This document shows positions 1-11,325 of a stretch of 64,000 nt of DNA, in pieces. The notes under the pieces are model-generated. The model saw nothing but the letters and a program-made list of their open reading frames with translations, searched no databases and was not told the origin of the DNA. How positions within the stretch are numbered: the first letter of the stretch is position 1; each line of letters starts with the position of its first letter. The position numbers were made by a program, and so were the translations under genes. The DNA is from Gossypium raimondii (taxonomy: Eukaryota > Streptophyta > Magnoliopsida > Malvales > Malvaceae). Where the stretch lies: the NCBI RefSeq assembly GCF_025698545.1, contig NC_068576.1, positions 15,632,028 through 15,696,027 of the forward strand. Reading direction: 5' to 3'.

Positions 1-1128
1 ATTCGGAATTTCAAGGATTGTTGGAAGAATCTGGTTTAAAAAACAATTTATATTTATAGTGAAAGTTTAAAAATTTTTAAAACCGACTTAATTTGTGATA
101 TTTATAATAATAAACTTTTATCAATAAGTACTCATGTTTGTTGCGAGTTGAATTCAAGTAGATCCTGATTTTCAACCGAATGACATTCTCTACTATCCTC
201 ATACCACGAAATATGTCGAGTGTGGGCTCAAGCAATACCAACCAAACACAGAATACGAAACTTACTTTCAGTATGAAAGTAATTCTCTCAATAAAAAACC
301 AATAAATATCGTAATTTCCAAAAATTAAAATTTATTCTAAATAAATAAATTACCACTATTATAACACCTTATACCCGACCCGATCGAAGGATCCAGATAC
401 AAAGTATCATATCTACTAATTGGACTAAGACAACAACTAAGCATTTAAAATCATACTTATTTTCAAAAATTGCCAAAAACATTTTTGCCAAATTTTTAAG
501 TAATTGGTCTTTTTTAAATACTTTTTTTATTTTTAAAAATTTTAATGATTTTATTTAATTGAACTAAACGGAACAATTGAACTGGTAGAATCAATGGCTC
601 GGTTCTATTGGTCCGCTTTTAAAACCTTGGTTAGAATATTTTATATTGATATGCTAATATTTGTAATTGTTGGATAATGAAATTTTAGTTGATAGTTTCT
701 AATCGTACCAAAAATACTTTATATCATAACATAGTTAGCATACACTTTTCAACTTTTTAAGTCCATGTACTATACTTAGAAAATTAGAGATAAAATTTTA
801 CAAAAATAATTTATTGATAAAAATAAAAGGGTCCCATAACTATTGTTTTATTTGCAGAGGATCAAGAACATTTTATTCAACATGAAATTGATCCTAACAA
901 TTTGATGACTATTCTCATTATCCAAATATTGGTCTAATGTCATGTGTTCATTATGCTTTTAAGTGTTTAAATAATTTTTTATAATTTTAATTTTTCTAAT
1001 TTTTAATAATTTTATAATTTATTAGATTTTTATTATTTATAAGTTTTTATAAGATTTAAATATTTTAAATATGCTTTATTAATTTTTTTATAATTTATTA
1101 GAATTTTATAAATTTTATAATTTTTTAA
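1..1128. other. AT-rich intergenic DNA
   Basis: No open reading frame of note, no LTR ends and no RNA gene are visible. The sequence is very AT-rich, with degenerate runs of TTTTATAATTT type near 960-1120 just left of the foldback element. Confidence 0.6.
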
Positions 1129-1910
1129 GTAAACTATCAAAATAGTCACTTTTGTTTATCTTAGGTTATATTTTAGTCACTTATGTTTGAAATGTTACGT
1201 TTTAGTCACTTATGTTATCGATTTGTAACATTTTAGTCACTGAGCCGTTAATTGTCTTTAACGATGTAACGATAAGCTGACGTGACACGTTAAATCATCA
1301 TTTCAAACAAAAATTTTAGGTTAATTTATGCAATCGGTTCCCATATTTTTTTGTTTTGAGCAATTTAATTTTTTTCTTTTATTTTTTAACTTTATTTTTT
1401 TCCTTTATTTTCCATTCCCTTCTACTTCTCCATCTGTTTTCCTCCTTTTCCCATTTCTTTTAACGTAGTTTTTCTATGTTTTCCATTTGTTAAAACTAGT
1501 CCCTATACTTTTTTTTTAACAATTTAATTTTTTCGAGTAAGGCAAGCTTGTGGACTAGTTTTAACAAATGAAAAATATGGAAAAACTACGTTAAAAGAAA
1601 TGAAAAAAGGAGGAAAAAGAGGAGAAGCGAAGAGAATGGAAAATAAAAAAAGAAAGTTAAAAGAACATAAAAGAAAAAATTAAATTGCTCAAAATGGAAA
1701 AAATATAAGGATCAATTGTAGAATTTCTCCTAAAATTTTTATTTAAAATGATGATTTAACGTGCCACCTTAGCTTACCATTATACTGTTAATGTCTTAGT
1801 GACTAAAATGTTACAACATGATAACGTAAGTGACTAAAACATAACATTTCAAACATAAGTGACTAAAATGTGACCTAAGGCAAACAAAAGTGACTATTTT
1901 GATAGTTTAC
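1129..1910. mobile_element. Foldback/MITE-like inverted-repeat element
   Basis: The two halves are imperfect reverse complements over nearly the whole length. The left end GTAAACTATCAAAATAGTCA (from 1129) pairs with the right end finishing at 1910. Inside, the TTTTAGTCACTTATGTTTGA motif (about 1173-1193) pairs with its complement near 1844-1864, and a segment containing ACGTAGTTTTTCTATG (about 1464) pairs with its complement near 1575-1590. There is no coding capacity. The end motif GGGTAAACTA is shared with the elements at 18574 and 24010, suggesting one non-autonomous family. The target duplication is unclear, so the superfamily is left open. Confidence 0.7.
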
Positions 1911-2599
1911 CCTAATTTTTATAATCTTTATGTTTTTAATATTTTAATGAATAAATATAAGATTAAACTATAAACTCACATGTGCCACTATTTTATTGGT
2001 CTCGCCAATTAATTTTAACGATCAACATAGTCAAATATAAAAACTATTATCGAAAGCTCAATTGATTGTAAATTTAGTGAAGGGGTAAATTTATTTTTTA
2101 TTTTTTCTTAAACGCATTTTGTAGCTATAAGTTTAAAAAATTTATATTTAAATCCAAAAGCTCATAGAGAAAAACAGAGTCATGACATGAAATCGAGTTG
2201 AATTTAACCTATAAGAAATTTGTTAAAATATGCTCTATATTCTTCATATATTTATAATTTAGTTCTTATATTTTTATTTTTAAAATTTTAGTCTCTCTAC
2301 TTTTAAGATTTAAAATTATAAGTCTAATTATTAATATTGTTAATTCTTATATTAAATTTAAATCCATTTCAATTTTTTAAATGATTATAAGTGAATAATT
2401 TTTTTATTTCAAAATGTTACATTAATGAACTTAATAGAATAATTTTAACGTATTTCGATAAATAGATTAAAACTCAAATGTAAGATTGGATTTAAAATTA
2501 AAAATTTGATTCGATTAAACCTTTCTACTTTAAAGAAATTTTACAATTTTTATGCTGAAGTTTAAATTCTATCATTTTTATTCTAGAAATTTGCTAGCC

Positions 2600-2827
2600 A
2601 TTGCATTTATGTATGTGGCAAATTGCCAAGAATCCCATAAATATATAGTATATGGTAAAAAATAAATAAATAAATAAATAAAAAGAAGTGAAGGCACTGA
2701 AGGCGAAAAAGAAAAGCCCACGAGCAATGGTGGGAAGGAACGGTAGTTGTCCTTTTCGTTTTAGTTTTGTTCAAACCAAGTCCAAAAGCCAAAAGCACCC
2801 TCCACTAGACGCTGCCTACACCCCAAC
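2600..2827 (+). promoter_or_regulatory. Putative core promoter and 5' leader of the NRAMP-like gene
   Basis: A TATATAG-type element lies near 2641-2650, about 180 bp before the ATG at 2828. The leader between them has no upstream ORF that clearly matters. The transcription start is not visible. The downstream gene is broken, so this promoter would at best drive a truncated or chimeric transcript. Confidence 0.35.
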
Positions 2828-3291
2828 ATGCAACCGGAAGACAATAAGGTTCCGTTACTATCCGATCAAGACTCGGACGAGGATGTTGCCTACGACTCCA
2901 GTGAAAAGGTCCACATCGTTGGAATCAACGAACCAGACGATGAAGCTTCACTGGGTGTCGTCCAACCTTTTTCCTGGAAAAAGCTTTGGCTTTTCACCGG
3001 ACCCGATTTTTTAATGTCAATAGCGTTTTTGGACCCTGGGAATTTAGAAGGCGATCTCCAAGCCGGAGCTATAGCCGGTTACTCTTTACTGTGGCTGTTG
3101 ATGTGGGCTACGGCTATGGGGTTGTTGGTTCAGTTGTTGGCTGCAAGGCTTGGTGTGGCGACAGGGAAACACTTGGCTGAGCTTTGTAGCGAAGAGTACC
3201 CGACTTGGGATAGGATGGTTTTGTGGGTGATGGCAGAGCTGGCTTTGATTGGAGCTGATATACAGGAAGTCATTGGAAGTGTTATTGCTAT

Positions 3292-3749
3292 TGTTGGATA
3301 AATGGCAATGGCAGTAGCAAAGAAAGCAAAAACGAATGAAAGAAAAAACAAAAGAAAAGAACTCAGCAAGAAAATTTGTAACTGAAAGTCATCATAATTT
3401 CATTCAAATTTTGAATATATGAAGGTTACAAAAGTATTTGTGATTACCTATTAATTTAACTGCTCTTACTTAATACTTACTAAAATATAGCAACTTGTAT
3501 ATAAAAGAAAGTCGGCATACCAGCTATTACATCATCAATCTTTCCTACTAACTTAGCTAACTCATTACAAAGATTTAGGCTAAGTTCCATAGGAACAAAA
3601 TATTCAAAAATAATTTTATAACCTGAACCAACTCCATTTCTTTGCTACAAAACAAGATAGCAACTAAAATTGTACAATTTGTCATTGTTGGTCTTTGACC
3701 AATTTGTTGCTGTTGGTTCTTTGTTGTAATGCAGGCCACGGCTTCAACA
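3292..3749 (-). repeat. LTR (3' LTR of the reverse Copia element)
   Basis: 458-bp direct repeat of 7776-8233, starting TGTTGGATAAATGG and ending GGCTTCAACA. Small indels and substitutions distinguish it from its partner. It brings the stop codon TAA directly after the interrupted NRAMP reading frame (stop at 3299-3301). Confidence 0.93.
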
Positions 3750-3865
3750 CTCCTCCTTGGTCTGTATGCAACAAACACCAATCCTTTCCTTCAAAGCATT
3801 AAATCGGTTGGCTCCCAATGGTTTAGTTAAAATGTCAGCTAACTGAATTTCTGAACTGCAATGAA

Positions 3866-4306
3866 CTAAGCTAACCTCCCTCGATTGCTCAGCTTCGCCC
3901 TCGATTGCTCAGCTTCTCTAACAAAATGGAATTTGATTTTGAAGTGTTTAGTCTTACCATGGAAGACTGGATTTTTGGCTATGGCCACAGCTGATTGGTT
4001 ATCCACTCTAATCTCAGTAGGCTGGGCTTGATTTTCATTCAAATCATCCAAAATCTTCCTAAGCCAAATGGCTTGATTTACTGCTGCTGCAGCTGAGATA
4101 TACTCAGCCTCTGCTGTGGATTGTGCAACAATTTGTTGCTTCTTTGAACTCCAGCTGAAAACACTCGAGCCTAAGGTGAAAAAATAACCTGAAGTGCTCC
4201 TCATGTCATCAACTGACCCTGCCCAGTCGCTATCAGAATAGCCTACGAGTTTCAGCTCCTTTGCCCTCCAAAACTTCACACCAAAGATCGATGGTTCCTT
4301 TGACAT
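3866..4306 (-). pseudogene. Copia RNase H domain fragment
   Basis: The minus-strand frame contains the Copia RNase H signatures [37 protein letters not shown] and [13 protein letters not shown]. The catalytic Asp/Glu/Asp pattern is visible (DSDWAG, AEAEY, VDNQSA). The domain degrades the RNA strand of the replication hybrid. It is separated from the reverse transcriptase frame by a frameshift near 4310-4380, so the polyprotein cannot be made whole. The C-terminus ends in a sequence repeated at about 3885-3915. Confidence 0.88.
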
Positions 4307-4377
4307 ACCTTAACACTCTTTTGTCGCCTTCGGATGTGCCACATTATCTGCAAAGGTGCATAAACCTTGAAAGTAGA

Positions 4378-5304
4378 CTAACAAAGATAGACAATGTCCG
4401 GTCTAGTTGTTGTTAAATAAAGCAAACAACCAATTAAGCTTCTATATGCCTTCTCATCTACTCGATCATGTTCACTGGCACTTGACAATTTTTCTCCCAA
4501 TGCAACTGGTGTAGTGACTGATTTGCATTTCAACATGCAAAATTTTTCAAGCACCTTAGAAGCAAATGTTTGCTGACTTATGAGAATTCCATCACTTCCT
4601 TGTTTTATCTCCATGCCAAGAAAGTAGGTCATCAGACCAAGGTCAGTCATCTCAAAGACATGTTGCATCTGTTTCTTGAAGTCTTCAATAAGTTCATCTT
4701 TGCAGCCAATAACCAACAGATCATCAACATACAAGGAAACAATTAACAAGGTTTCCTCCTGATCCTTCTTAACATAGAGTGTAGGCTCACTGATACTCTT
4801 TGTGAACCCGAGCCTTGCTAAGTAGCCATCAATCCTCTCATACCAGGCCCTTGGAGCCTGTTTTAGACCATACAAAGCCTTTTTCAGCTTGTAGACCTTC
4901 TGTTCTTCACCAGTGACCTTAAAACCCTCAGGTTGCTCAATGAATATTTCTTCATTAAGAAAGCCATTTAGAAAGGCTGACTTAACATCCAGATGATGCA
5001 CCTTCCAATGCTTTTGAGCTGCCAAAGCTAGCAGCAATCTGATAGTATCCAACCTTGCAACAGGTGCAAAGGTTTCAGAAAAATCAACCCCTTGCTGCTG
5101 ACTATAACCTTTAACAACCAGTCTGGCCTTATGTCTATTAAGAGAGCCATCTGCATTGTTCTTAATTTTGTAGACCCACTTTACACCTATAATTTTTCTG
5201 TTTTCAGGTCTGTTTACAAGCTCCCATGTATCATTTTTCTGAATCATTTTAAATTCAGCTTCCATAGCATCCCGCCCAAGATTTTTCTTTTGCAGCTTCT
5301 TCAA
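4378..5304 (-). pseudogene. Copia reverse transcriptase domain
   Basis: A 308-residue open frame encodes a near-complete Copia reverse transcriptase. Visible motifs are NDTWELV, IGVKWVYKIK, HKARLVVKGYSQQQGVDFSE, FAPVARLDTIRLLLALAAQ, LDVKSAFLNG and the catalytic YVDD box in LIVSLYVDDLLVIG (about residue 190). It copies element RNA into DNA in virus-like particles. The family's polyprotein would continue into RNase H and come from integrase upstream, but stops and frameshifts at both ends break it. It is the best preserved enzymatic domain in the element. Confidence 0.93.
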
Positions 5305-5550
5305 AACATGAAGGCTCTACTATAGTTACTGCACATCTCTCATAGATGTCAGTTAATGTCCTGGTGCCTCGAACAGGTTGATCATCATAGCCATTTTCAG
5401 CTTGCTGCAGATCAACATCAATCTGTTCTCCATCAGACAAATTTGCTTCAATTCCATCCCATTTCCACTACTTGCTTCATTGAATTTCACATCTCGCCAC
5501 TACAACCTTCTTGGTCATGGATCAAAGACTCAGATCCTTTCTTCACATTG

Positions 5551-6720
5551 TCAGTAGCCAACAAACACCCTGCATGGACCTCCTGTCCAACTTGGTTCTT
5601 CTCTCCTCGGTACCAACACATAACATAGATGACCAAATACCTTCAAATGAGAGACTGATGGTTTCTGTGCAAACCAGGCTTCAAAGGGAGTTTTTCCTTT
5701 GACTGCATTAGTTGGCAACCTATTCAACAGGTAAATAGCTGTATTCACAGCTTCAGCCAAAAAAACATTAGGCATTTTAGCCTCAAATAACAAACACCTA
5801 GCCATATCAAGGACTGTTCTGTTTTTCCTTTCACAAACACCATTTTGCTGTGGTGTGTACACAGTAGTCAATTGGTGTTGAATTCCAGCATCATCACACA
5901 ATTTTTTAAACTTCTGAGATACATACTCAGAACCATTGTCAGACCTCAAACATTTTAGTTTGCAATTTGCTTGGTTTTCGACCAAGGCTTTAAATTTGCA
6001 GAAAGAGTCATAAACATCTGACTTATGCTTCAAAAAATTTACCCAACAGAACCTTGAATAATCATCAATGAAGAGTACAAAGTATCTGCTGCCATTTAAG
6101 GAGGTAGTCTTCATTGGTCCACAGATGTCTGTATGAACAAGCTGAAGCTTCCCTTGTGCTCTCCATGCCTTGTTGATTGGAAAGGGTAATCTGGTCTGTT
6201 TGCCTAGCTGACAGACCTCACATACAGCATTCTTTGGCTCAATTTTAGACATGTCACTGACCAAATCCATCTTTTGCATCATATTCAGAAAATTGTAGTT
6301 CACATGTCCCATCCTCCTGTGCAACAAATCAGTCTCATCAGACTGAGATGCATATGCTTTAGCCTGAAGCTGATTCATATCTACAATGAAAGTCCTATCT
6401 TGCATAGCCACTGTGGTTAACACTTCACCAGCAGCATTTTTGATCAAACAGTTCTTGCCTTCAAAAATCAGAGAATAGCCTTTTTCCAATAGCTGGCCAA
6501 CACTTAGCAAGTTTTGGTCAATATCAGGTACATAGAGAACCTCTGAAATGGTTTTAATACCTGACTTGGTGCTTATCAAAGCCTTGCCTTTCCCTTTTGC
6601 CTCCAGTAGCTCACCATTGCCAATTCTGACTTTGGACTTGAAGGTAGTGTCAAGCTCCTTGAATATACTCTTCTCAGAAGCCATATGGTGGGTGCATCCA
6701 CTGTCAATCAGCCAAATTTT
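5551..6720 (-). pseudogene. Copia protease end and integrase core
   Basis: On the minus strand the protease motif WLIDSGCTHHMA (catalytic Asp in DSG) lies at about 6680-6720. The integrase follows with the zinc-binding HHCC module (HRRMGHVNYN...CEVCQLGKQ) and the DDE core: DICGPMKTTS, FIDDYSRFCWVNFLKHKSDV, SDNGSEYVS and PQQNGVCERKNRT. The open frame ends near 5551, after CYVLVPRREE, short of the linker to reverse transcriptase; that linker is frameshifted. Integrase joins the DNA copy to the host genome. Confidence 0.9.
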
Positions 6721-6819
6721 GCTAACCTTGCTCGAGCTTGCAAGGCATGATGCTGAAAAAACATGCTCTTCTGGTGCTTCAACCTCTTCTGCAGCTTGAG
6801 CTTGGCTTTGAAATTGTGG

Positions 6820-7470
6820 TTGTGTTTTTGACTTGCTCTTACAAACCTTTTCAATGTGGCCAAATTGCTTGCAGGCTCTGCATTGAATGTCCGGTTTGTA
6901 CCAGCAGATTTCTCAAGATGAGTAGTCTTCTTACAATGGACACAAGGTGGGAACTTCCTTTGATGAGTTCTTTCTTCTTCTTCTCGGTCCAAGGCTTTTT
7001 GCCTTTGACATTTAAGTTTGCACTTGAGCTTTCTCGCCTCTAGCCCGAAAAGCTCCTTCATGGTGGTCCTCCGCCTATTTGCCCTTCTCTCGCTCTTGAG
7101 CATAAAGAGCATTTATAAGCTCATCAAAGGGATTGTTGACAAGTCCTTGAGTCTTCCAAAGAAGAAATTTTGCTTCATACTTCTCGGCAAGGTTGTTATG
7201 ACCTTCTCAACCACTCTTTGGTCATGAATTCCTCCCAAGCGACCTTATATTGTTGATGTAGCCATGATTCTCACAAGATACCGCTTGATGGTTTCTGAGT
7301 CCTTCATTTTGAGATTTTCAAAATCTCTTCTCATGTTGATCAGTTGCTGTTGCCTGGTCTTGTCAGACCCCTGAAACTCCTCTTTGAGTTTGTCCCAGGC
7401 CTGCTTTAGAGTATCACAAGCCATTATTCTTGTGAAGATAACATCGAGACTCCACTTTGAAGGCACGACA
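6820..7470 (-). pseudogene. Copia Gag (UBN2 type), frameshifted
   Basis: Two pieces of the capsid/nucleocapsid gene are visible on the minus strand. The first (about 7245-7466) contains ACDTLKQAWDKLKEEFQGS and LINMRRDFENLKMKDSETI, typical of the UBN2 gag domain. The second has the zinc knuckle CRACKQFGHIEKVC (CX2CX4HX4C, about 6845-6890) in another frame. The N-terminal portion toward 7750 is also frameshifted. Gag would package element RNA. Confidence 0.8.
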
Positions 7471-7775
7471 TAGCCTTATACTTCTTGGCACATCTTCATT
7501 GTCTTTGCCTAACTGGCTATGGTCGGGTTGGCTCTTAGTGGTGGTGGCTCGATGTCATTGAGAACAACATTCCACAGTGTCGTGTGCTGCAGGTATGTTC
7601 TCATTTTCACTGCCCAGATGTTGTAATTTTCTCCAGCAAAGACAGGTGGAGGAGGTGGTGTAAAACTCATTTTTCAGCAAGCAAAACAACCTCTTCTTCT
7701 TTTGTTTCAAACACAATTTGCTTAGTGACAGTGTACAACCAAGGCCCTCAAAGACTGAAAGCTCTTGATACCATT

Positions 7776-8233
7776 TGTTGGATAAATGGCAATGGCGAGT
7801 AAAGAAAGCAAAACGAATGAAAGAAAAAACAAAAGAAAAGAACTCAAAGAAGAAAATTTGTAATCGAAAGTCATCATAATTTCATTCAAATTTTGAATAT
7901 ATGAAGGTTACAAAAGTATTTGACAGTTACCTACTAATTTAACTGCTCTTACTTAATACTTACTAAAATATAGCAACTTGTATATAAAAGAAAGTCGGCA
8001 TACCAGCTATTACATCATCAATCTTTCCTACTAACTTAGCTAACTCATTACAAAGATTTAGGCTAAGTTCCATAGGAACAAAATATTCAAAAAATAATTT
8101 TATAACTGAACCAACTCCATTTCTTTGCTACAAAACAGTATAGCAGCTAAAATTGTACAATTTGCTGCTGTTGGTCTTTTGACCAATTTGTTGCTGTTGG
8201 TTCTTTGTTGCAATGCAGGCCACGGCTTCAACA
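7776..8233 (-). repeat. LTR (5' LTR of the reverse Copia element)
   Basis: 458-bp direct repeat of 3292-3749. It lies next to the minus-strand primer-binding site at 7761-7773, which fixes it as the 5' LTR of a reverse-oriented element. Any residual promoter activity would point toward the NRAMP start codon, antisense to the gene. Confidence 0.93.
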
Positions 8234-10089
8234 GCTATTAAGATTTTGAGTAATGGTGCTTTGCCTTTGTGGGCTGGAGTTCTTATTACGGCTAGTGATT
8301 GGTTAGTGTTCTTGTTGATATTTGGAGTTATTATTATTGTTGTTAGAAGTATTTGTGTGCATTAAAGGTTGCTTCTTTATGATATACGATGTCTGAATTT
8401 TCAAGGTTTTCGGTTTATTTTGTATGCTCACCTGGTTCTTCGTTTTCTTTGCCTTGTTACAGTTTTATCTTCTTGTTTCTTGAAAACTATGGAGTGAGGA
8501 AGCTGGAAGCATTTTTTGCTGTCCTTATTGCAACAATGGCCGTCTCATTTGCTTGGATGTTCGGTGAAACAAAACCAAGTGGCACCGAGCTTCTTCACGG
8601 TGACTAACTCGGCTCCATTGTAGCAAATTCCATGCTTCATATATCTCAATAAATTTCATTTAGTATTGCAGTTCACTGATGCTCAAATGGTTTCATATTT
8701 TCACTGGTGTTTTGGTTCCAAAACTGAGCTCCAAAACCATCAAGCAGGCTGTAGGAGTTGTGGGCTGCATTATTATGCCTCACAATGTATTCTTGCATTC
8801 GGCTCTAGTGCAATCACGCGAAATCGACCGTAACAAGAAAGGCCAGGTGCAAGAAGCTCTCAATTATTACTCGATCGAGTCGACTGCTGCACTTATAATT
8901 TCATTTATAATCAACCTGTTTGTTACCACTGTCTTTGCTAAAGCATTTTATGACACAGAAGTAGCCACTGGTGTTGGTCTTGGGAATGCAGGCCAGTATC
9001 TTGAAGAAAAATATGGAGGCGGGATACTCCCCATTTTGTATATTTGGGCTATTGGGTTGTTAGCAGCTGGACAAAGTAGCACTATTACAGGCACTTATGC
9101 AGGGCAGTTCATCATGGGAGGCTTCTTGAAGCTGAAGTTGAAAAAATGGGTAAGAGCTTTGATCACAAGGAGTTGTGCAATTATTCCTACTATTATAGTT
9201 GCTCTTGTTTCGATTCGTCTGAAGCAGCCCTTGATACATTGAACGAATGGCTTAATGTGCTTCAGTCATTTCAGATCCCTTTTGCTCTTATCCCACTTCT
9301 TTGTCTGGTATCCAAAGAACAAATCATGGGTGCCTTCAGAATTGGCCATGTACTCAAGGTATGCTGCTAATCTCCTTGTGTTGCACCTTGCTAATCATTA
9401 ACCCGTCTCTCCTGCCACTGACTGTGGCATGAGCTATATAAAATGCCAAATCGGTTCATTGAAAACGATGTAGCGACCCTGATAGCAGTTAGAACTTCTT
9501 CCATTCCATCTTTTAGCAGGGGACAATGTACAACTTTTGTTGTCTAAAAGCTACCTCTTGAGAGTTCTAGTTTCAGTACATTTTCCATTCATATTCACTG
9601 TTATACTGGGATTCCTTGAAGCCATTGATATAACCTAGCTCTTTTTCTACACCTAGTCATGAACTAAGTGCTTGTACCGTTCCATCACGCAAACTATCGA
9701 CTCATGCTATTTTATAAGTTCCACTTATTTGGTGATCAACATCTTCATACCTGCTTCAGTTCATCAATATTTTCCCTACTAAGCATAGGAAAGGAAATGT
9801 CAGTGAGTGATGATTGCCTTATCAACACTCAAAGTAATGTGGTTACTGCATGTAGATCCTGTCAATGAAGAATTCGCCTTGTTTACGTTTTCCCCTCTCT
9901 TCTGCAGACAGTGGCATGGATTGTGGCAGCGCTGGTGATCGTGATCAACGGGTATCTTTTACTCAATTTCTTCTCTTCCGAAGTGAGTGGCCAAATGTTC
10001 ACAAGCATAGTGTCTGCCTTTACAGCGCATATCTTGCATTTATAATTTACCTTGTTTCTCGAGGCTTTTCGTCGTTTGATACTCCCTAA

Positions 10090-11300
10090 AGCGGCATATC
10101 GAATCAAAAAAGTCGATCTTAGACACCCTTGGTAAGGCATGATATCAGAAAGCTCAAAACTCCTTACACCTACTACCAAATGCCAATATTGATGAAAGCC
10201 TCCTAGTGGGATTACTGTTTGAAACAACAGTGTTGTAAACAATAGATTTATCATATCTTGCTGGATATAGAGGATTGGAGTGAGTGAGACTCATAAACAA
10301 GAACATTCTTTTCAACCATTTCAAGGAACCAAACACTGTAATTTTGAAAATCTACCTTAAACTTTGTCCAAGCCGGATATACGTGAACCAGCTTTTCAAC
10401 AAAACTGTTGCATTTGTTTTTTTTTTTTAATTGTAAATCTGATTTTAGAAATTTCTACTAATATTAGGATTGCTTTTAAGAAATTGCTTCTTTTTTTTCT
10501 TCATATTCTTTGATTCTAAAATATCTATTAATATTGCGACTGCTTTCAAAAGATTGAAACACCAATATTTCGTATTGCTTGTACTTGAATAATCTACTCT
10601 AAATAAAATATATATTACTCAGAAAATAAAATGTTAAAATTTTGAATTTTTCATAGTTTTTAGAAATGGTTTAATAATGATTAAATTTTTTATTAGCATT
10701 TTATTTGAATTTTAAAATAATTTCTATGTTAATTATTTCAATTAATTATTATTTTGTATAATGACGTTTCGTATTGATTACATATTGTATATTGAATACG
10801 GTAAAAATGATTTAATTAAAATTTAAAATATTTTTAATTTTTAATACTTAAATTATTAAATAAGTTAACATATTGATCCTCTAATTTTTTAAAAAAATTA
10901 TTTTAACCCCATATAAATTTTCGCCATTTTAACTCTTAAATTTATATTTATTATCAAATTACTCAAAATAAATAAAGTTAACATTGTTGACGTGTCATTC
11001 ACGTAGCAATCTATATGTATGTATTATAAACAAAGTTAAAAAGATATTAATTTTTCTATCTATTTTGAGGAGATTTGATAAAAAGACGAAAATTTAAATA
11101 AATAGTAAAATAATTTTCTTTTTTGTAAAATTAGAGATTCAAGTCATTATGCCTATATTTTAAGAGGATCCATTTAGATGGATGATCAGATTGGTTCCAA
11201 TAAAGCTAAAATCAGCGGGGATGATAAGATTGATAACTGTAAATTAGTGGCAAATTAAAGGATATTTAGTTATTTATTACATGAAGTAGGATTATTACTT
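10090..11300. other. Intergenic DNA between NRAMP pseudogene and PUB4-like gene
   Basis: About 1.2 kb, AT-rich. The first 250 bp is probably the old NRAMP 3' region. From about 10610 to 11150 there are runs of A/T and short motifs that resemble the small dispersed repeats elsewhere in the window (for example TTGACGTGTCATTCACGTAG near 10986), but no clear element ends. Confidence 0.5.
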
Positions 11301-11304
11301 TTGG

Positions 11305-11325
11305 CCAATCATAAAAGTATAAAAG
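11305..11325 (+). promoter_or_regulatory. CCAAT and TATA boxes of the PUB4-like gene
   Basis: CCAAT at 11305-11309 is followed by TATAAAAG at 11318-11325, just upstream of a plausible non-coding first exon (about 11350-11616). A GT donor after AAG at 11617 would end that exon. A second possible leader exon is 12809-12998, between an AG acceptor and a GT donor. The coding exon starts after AG at 13334. Transcription start and leader exons are inferred from splice-site-like sequences only. Confidence 0.4.

Larger units (their letters stand above)
3292..8233 (-). mobile_element. Copia-type LTR retrotransposon inserted in the NRAMP-like exon
   Basis: This is a complete element of 4,942 bp in reverse orientation. 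It is bounded by two 458-bp LTRs (3292-3749 and 7776-8233) with TGTTG...CAACA ends. A perfect 5-bp target duplication GCTAT flanks it (3287-3291 and 8234-8238). On the minus strand, a primer-binding site TGGTATCAAGAGC (complementary to initiator-Met tRNA) lies at 7761-7773, and a purine tract CCAAGGAGGAG precedes the other LTR at about 3750-3760. Gag, protease, integrase, reverse transcriptase and RNase H follow in Copia order but in broken frames. The LTRs differ at a few percent of positions, so the insertion is not brand-new. Confidence 0.95.
2828..10089 (+). pseudogene. NRAMP2: NRAMP2-like divalent metal transporter, disrupted pseudogene
   Basis: Natural-resistance-associated macrophage proteins are proton-coupled Mn/Fe divalent-metal transporters of endomembranes. 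Exon 1 runs 2828-3291 and resumes at 8239-8301 after the Copia insertion; removing the element and one target copy restores frame. It carries the family signatures [40 protein letters not shown] and [10 protein letters not shown]. Exon 2 is 8463-8599, exon 3 about 8707-9358 (MPHNVFLHSALVQSR, GQSSTITGTYAGQFIMGG) and exon 4 9908-10089. The ENYGVRKLEA and GETKPSGTELL stretches fit the plant NRAMP2 subgroup better than NRAMP3/4. Besides the insertion, exon 3 is preceded by TG instead of AG at 8705-8706, one T appears missing near 9210, and one base near 10026. The C-terminus also looks short for the family. It is almost certainly non-functional; the subgroup call is from memory of the family. Confidence 0.9.

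Noticed and set aside
2607..3014. Small frames overlapping the NRAMP start on both strands
   Set aside because: They are alternative-frame shadows of the leader and first exon, without homology I recognise.
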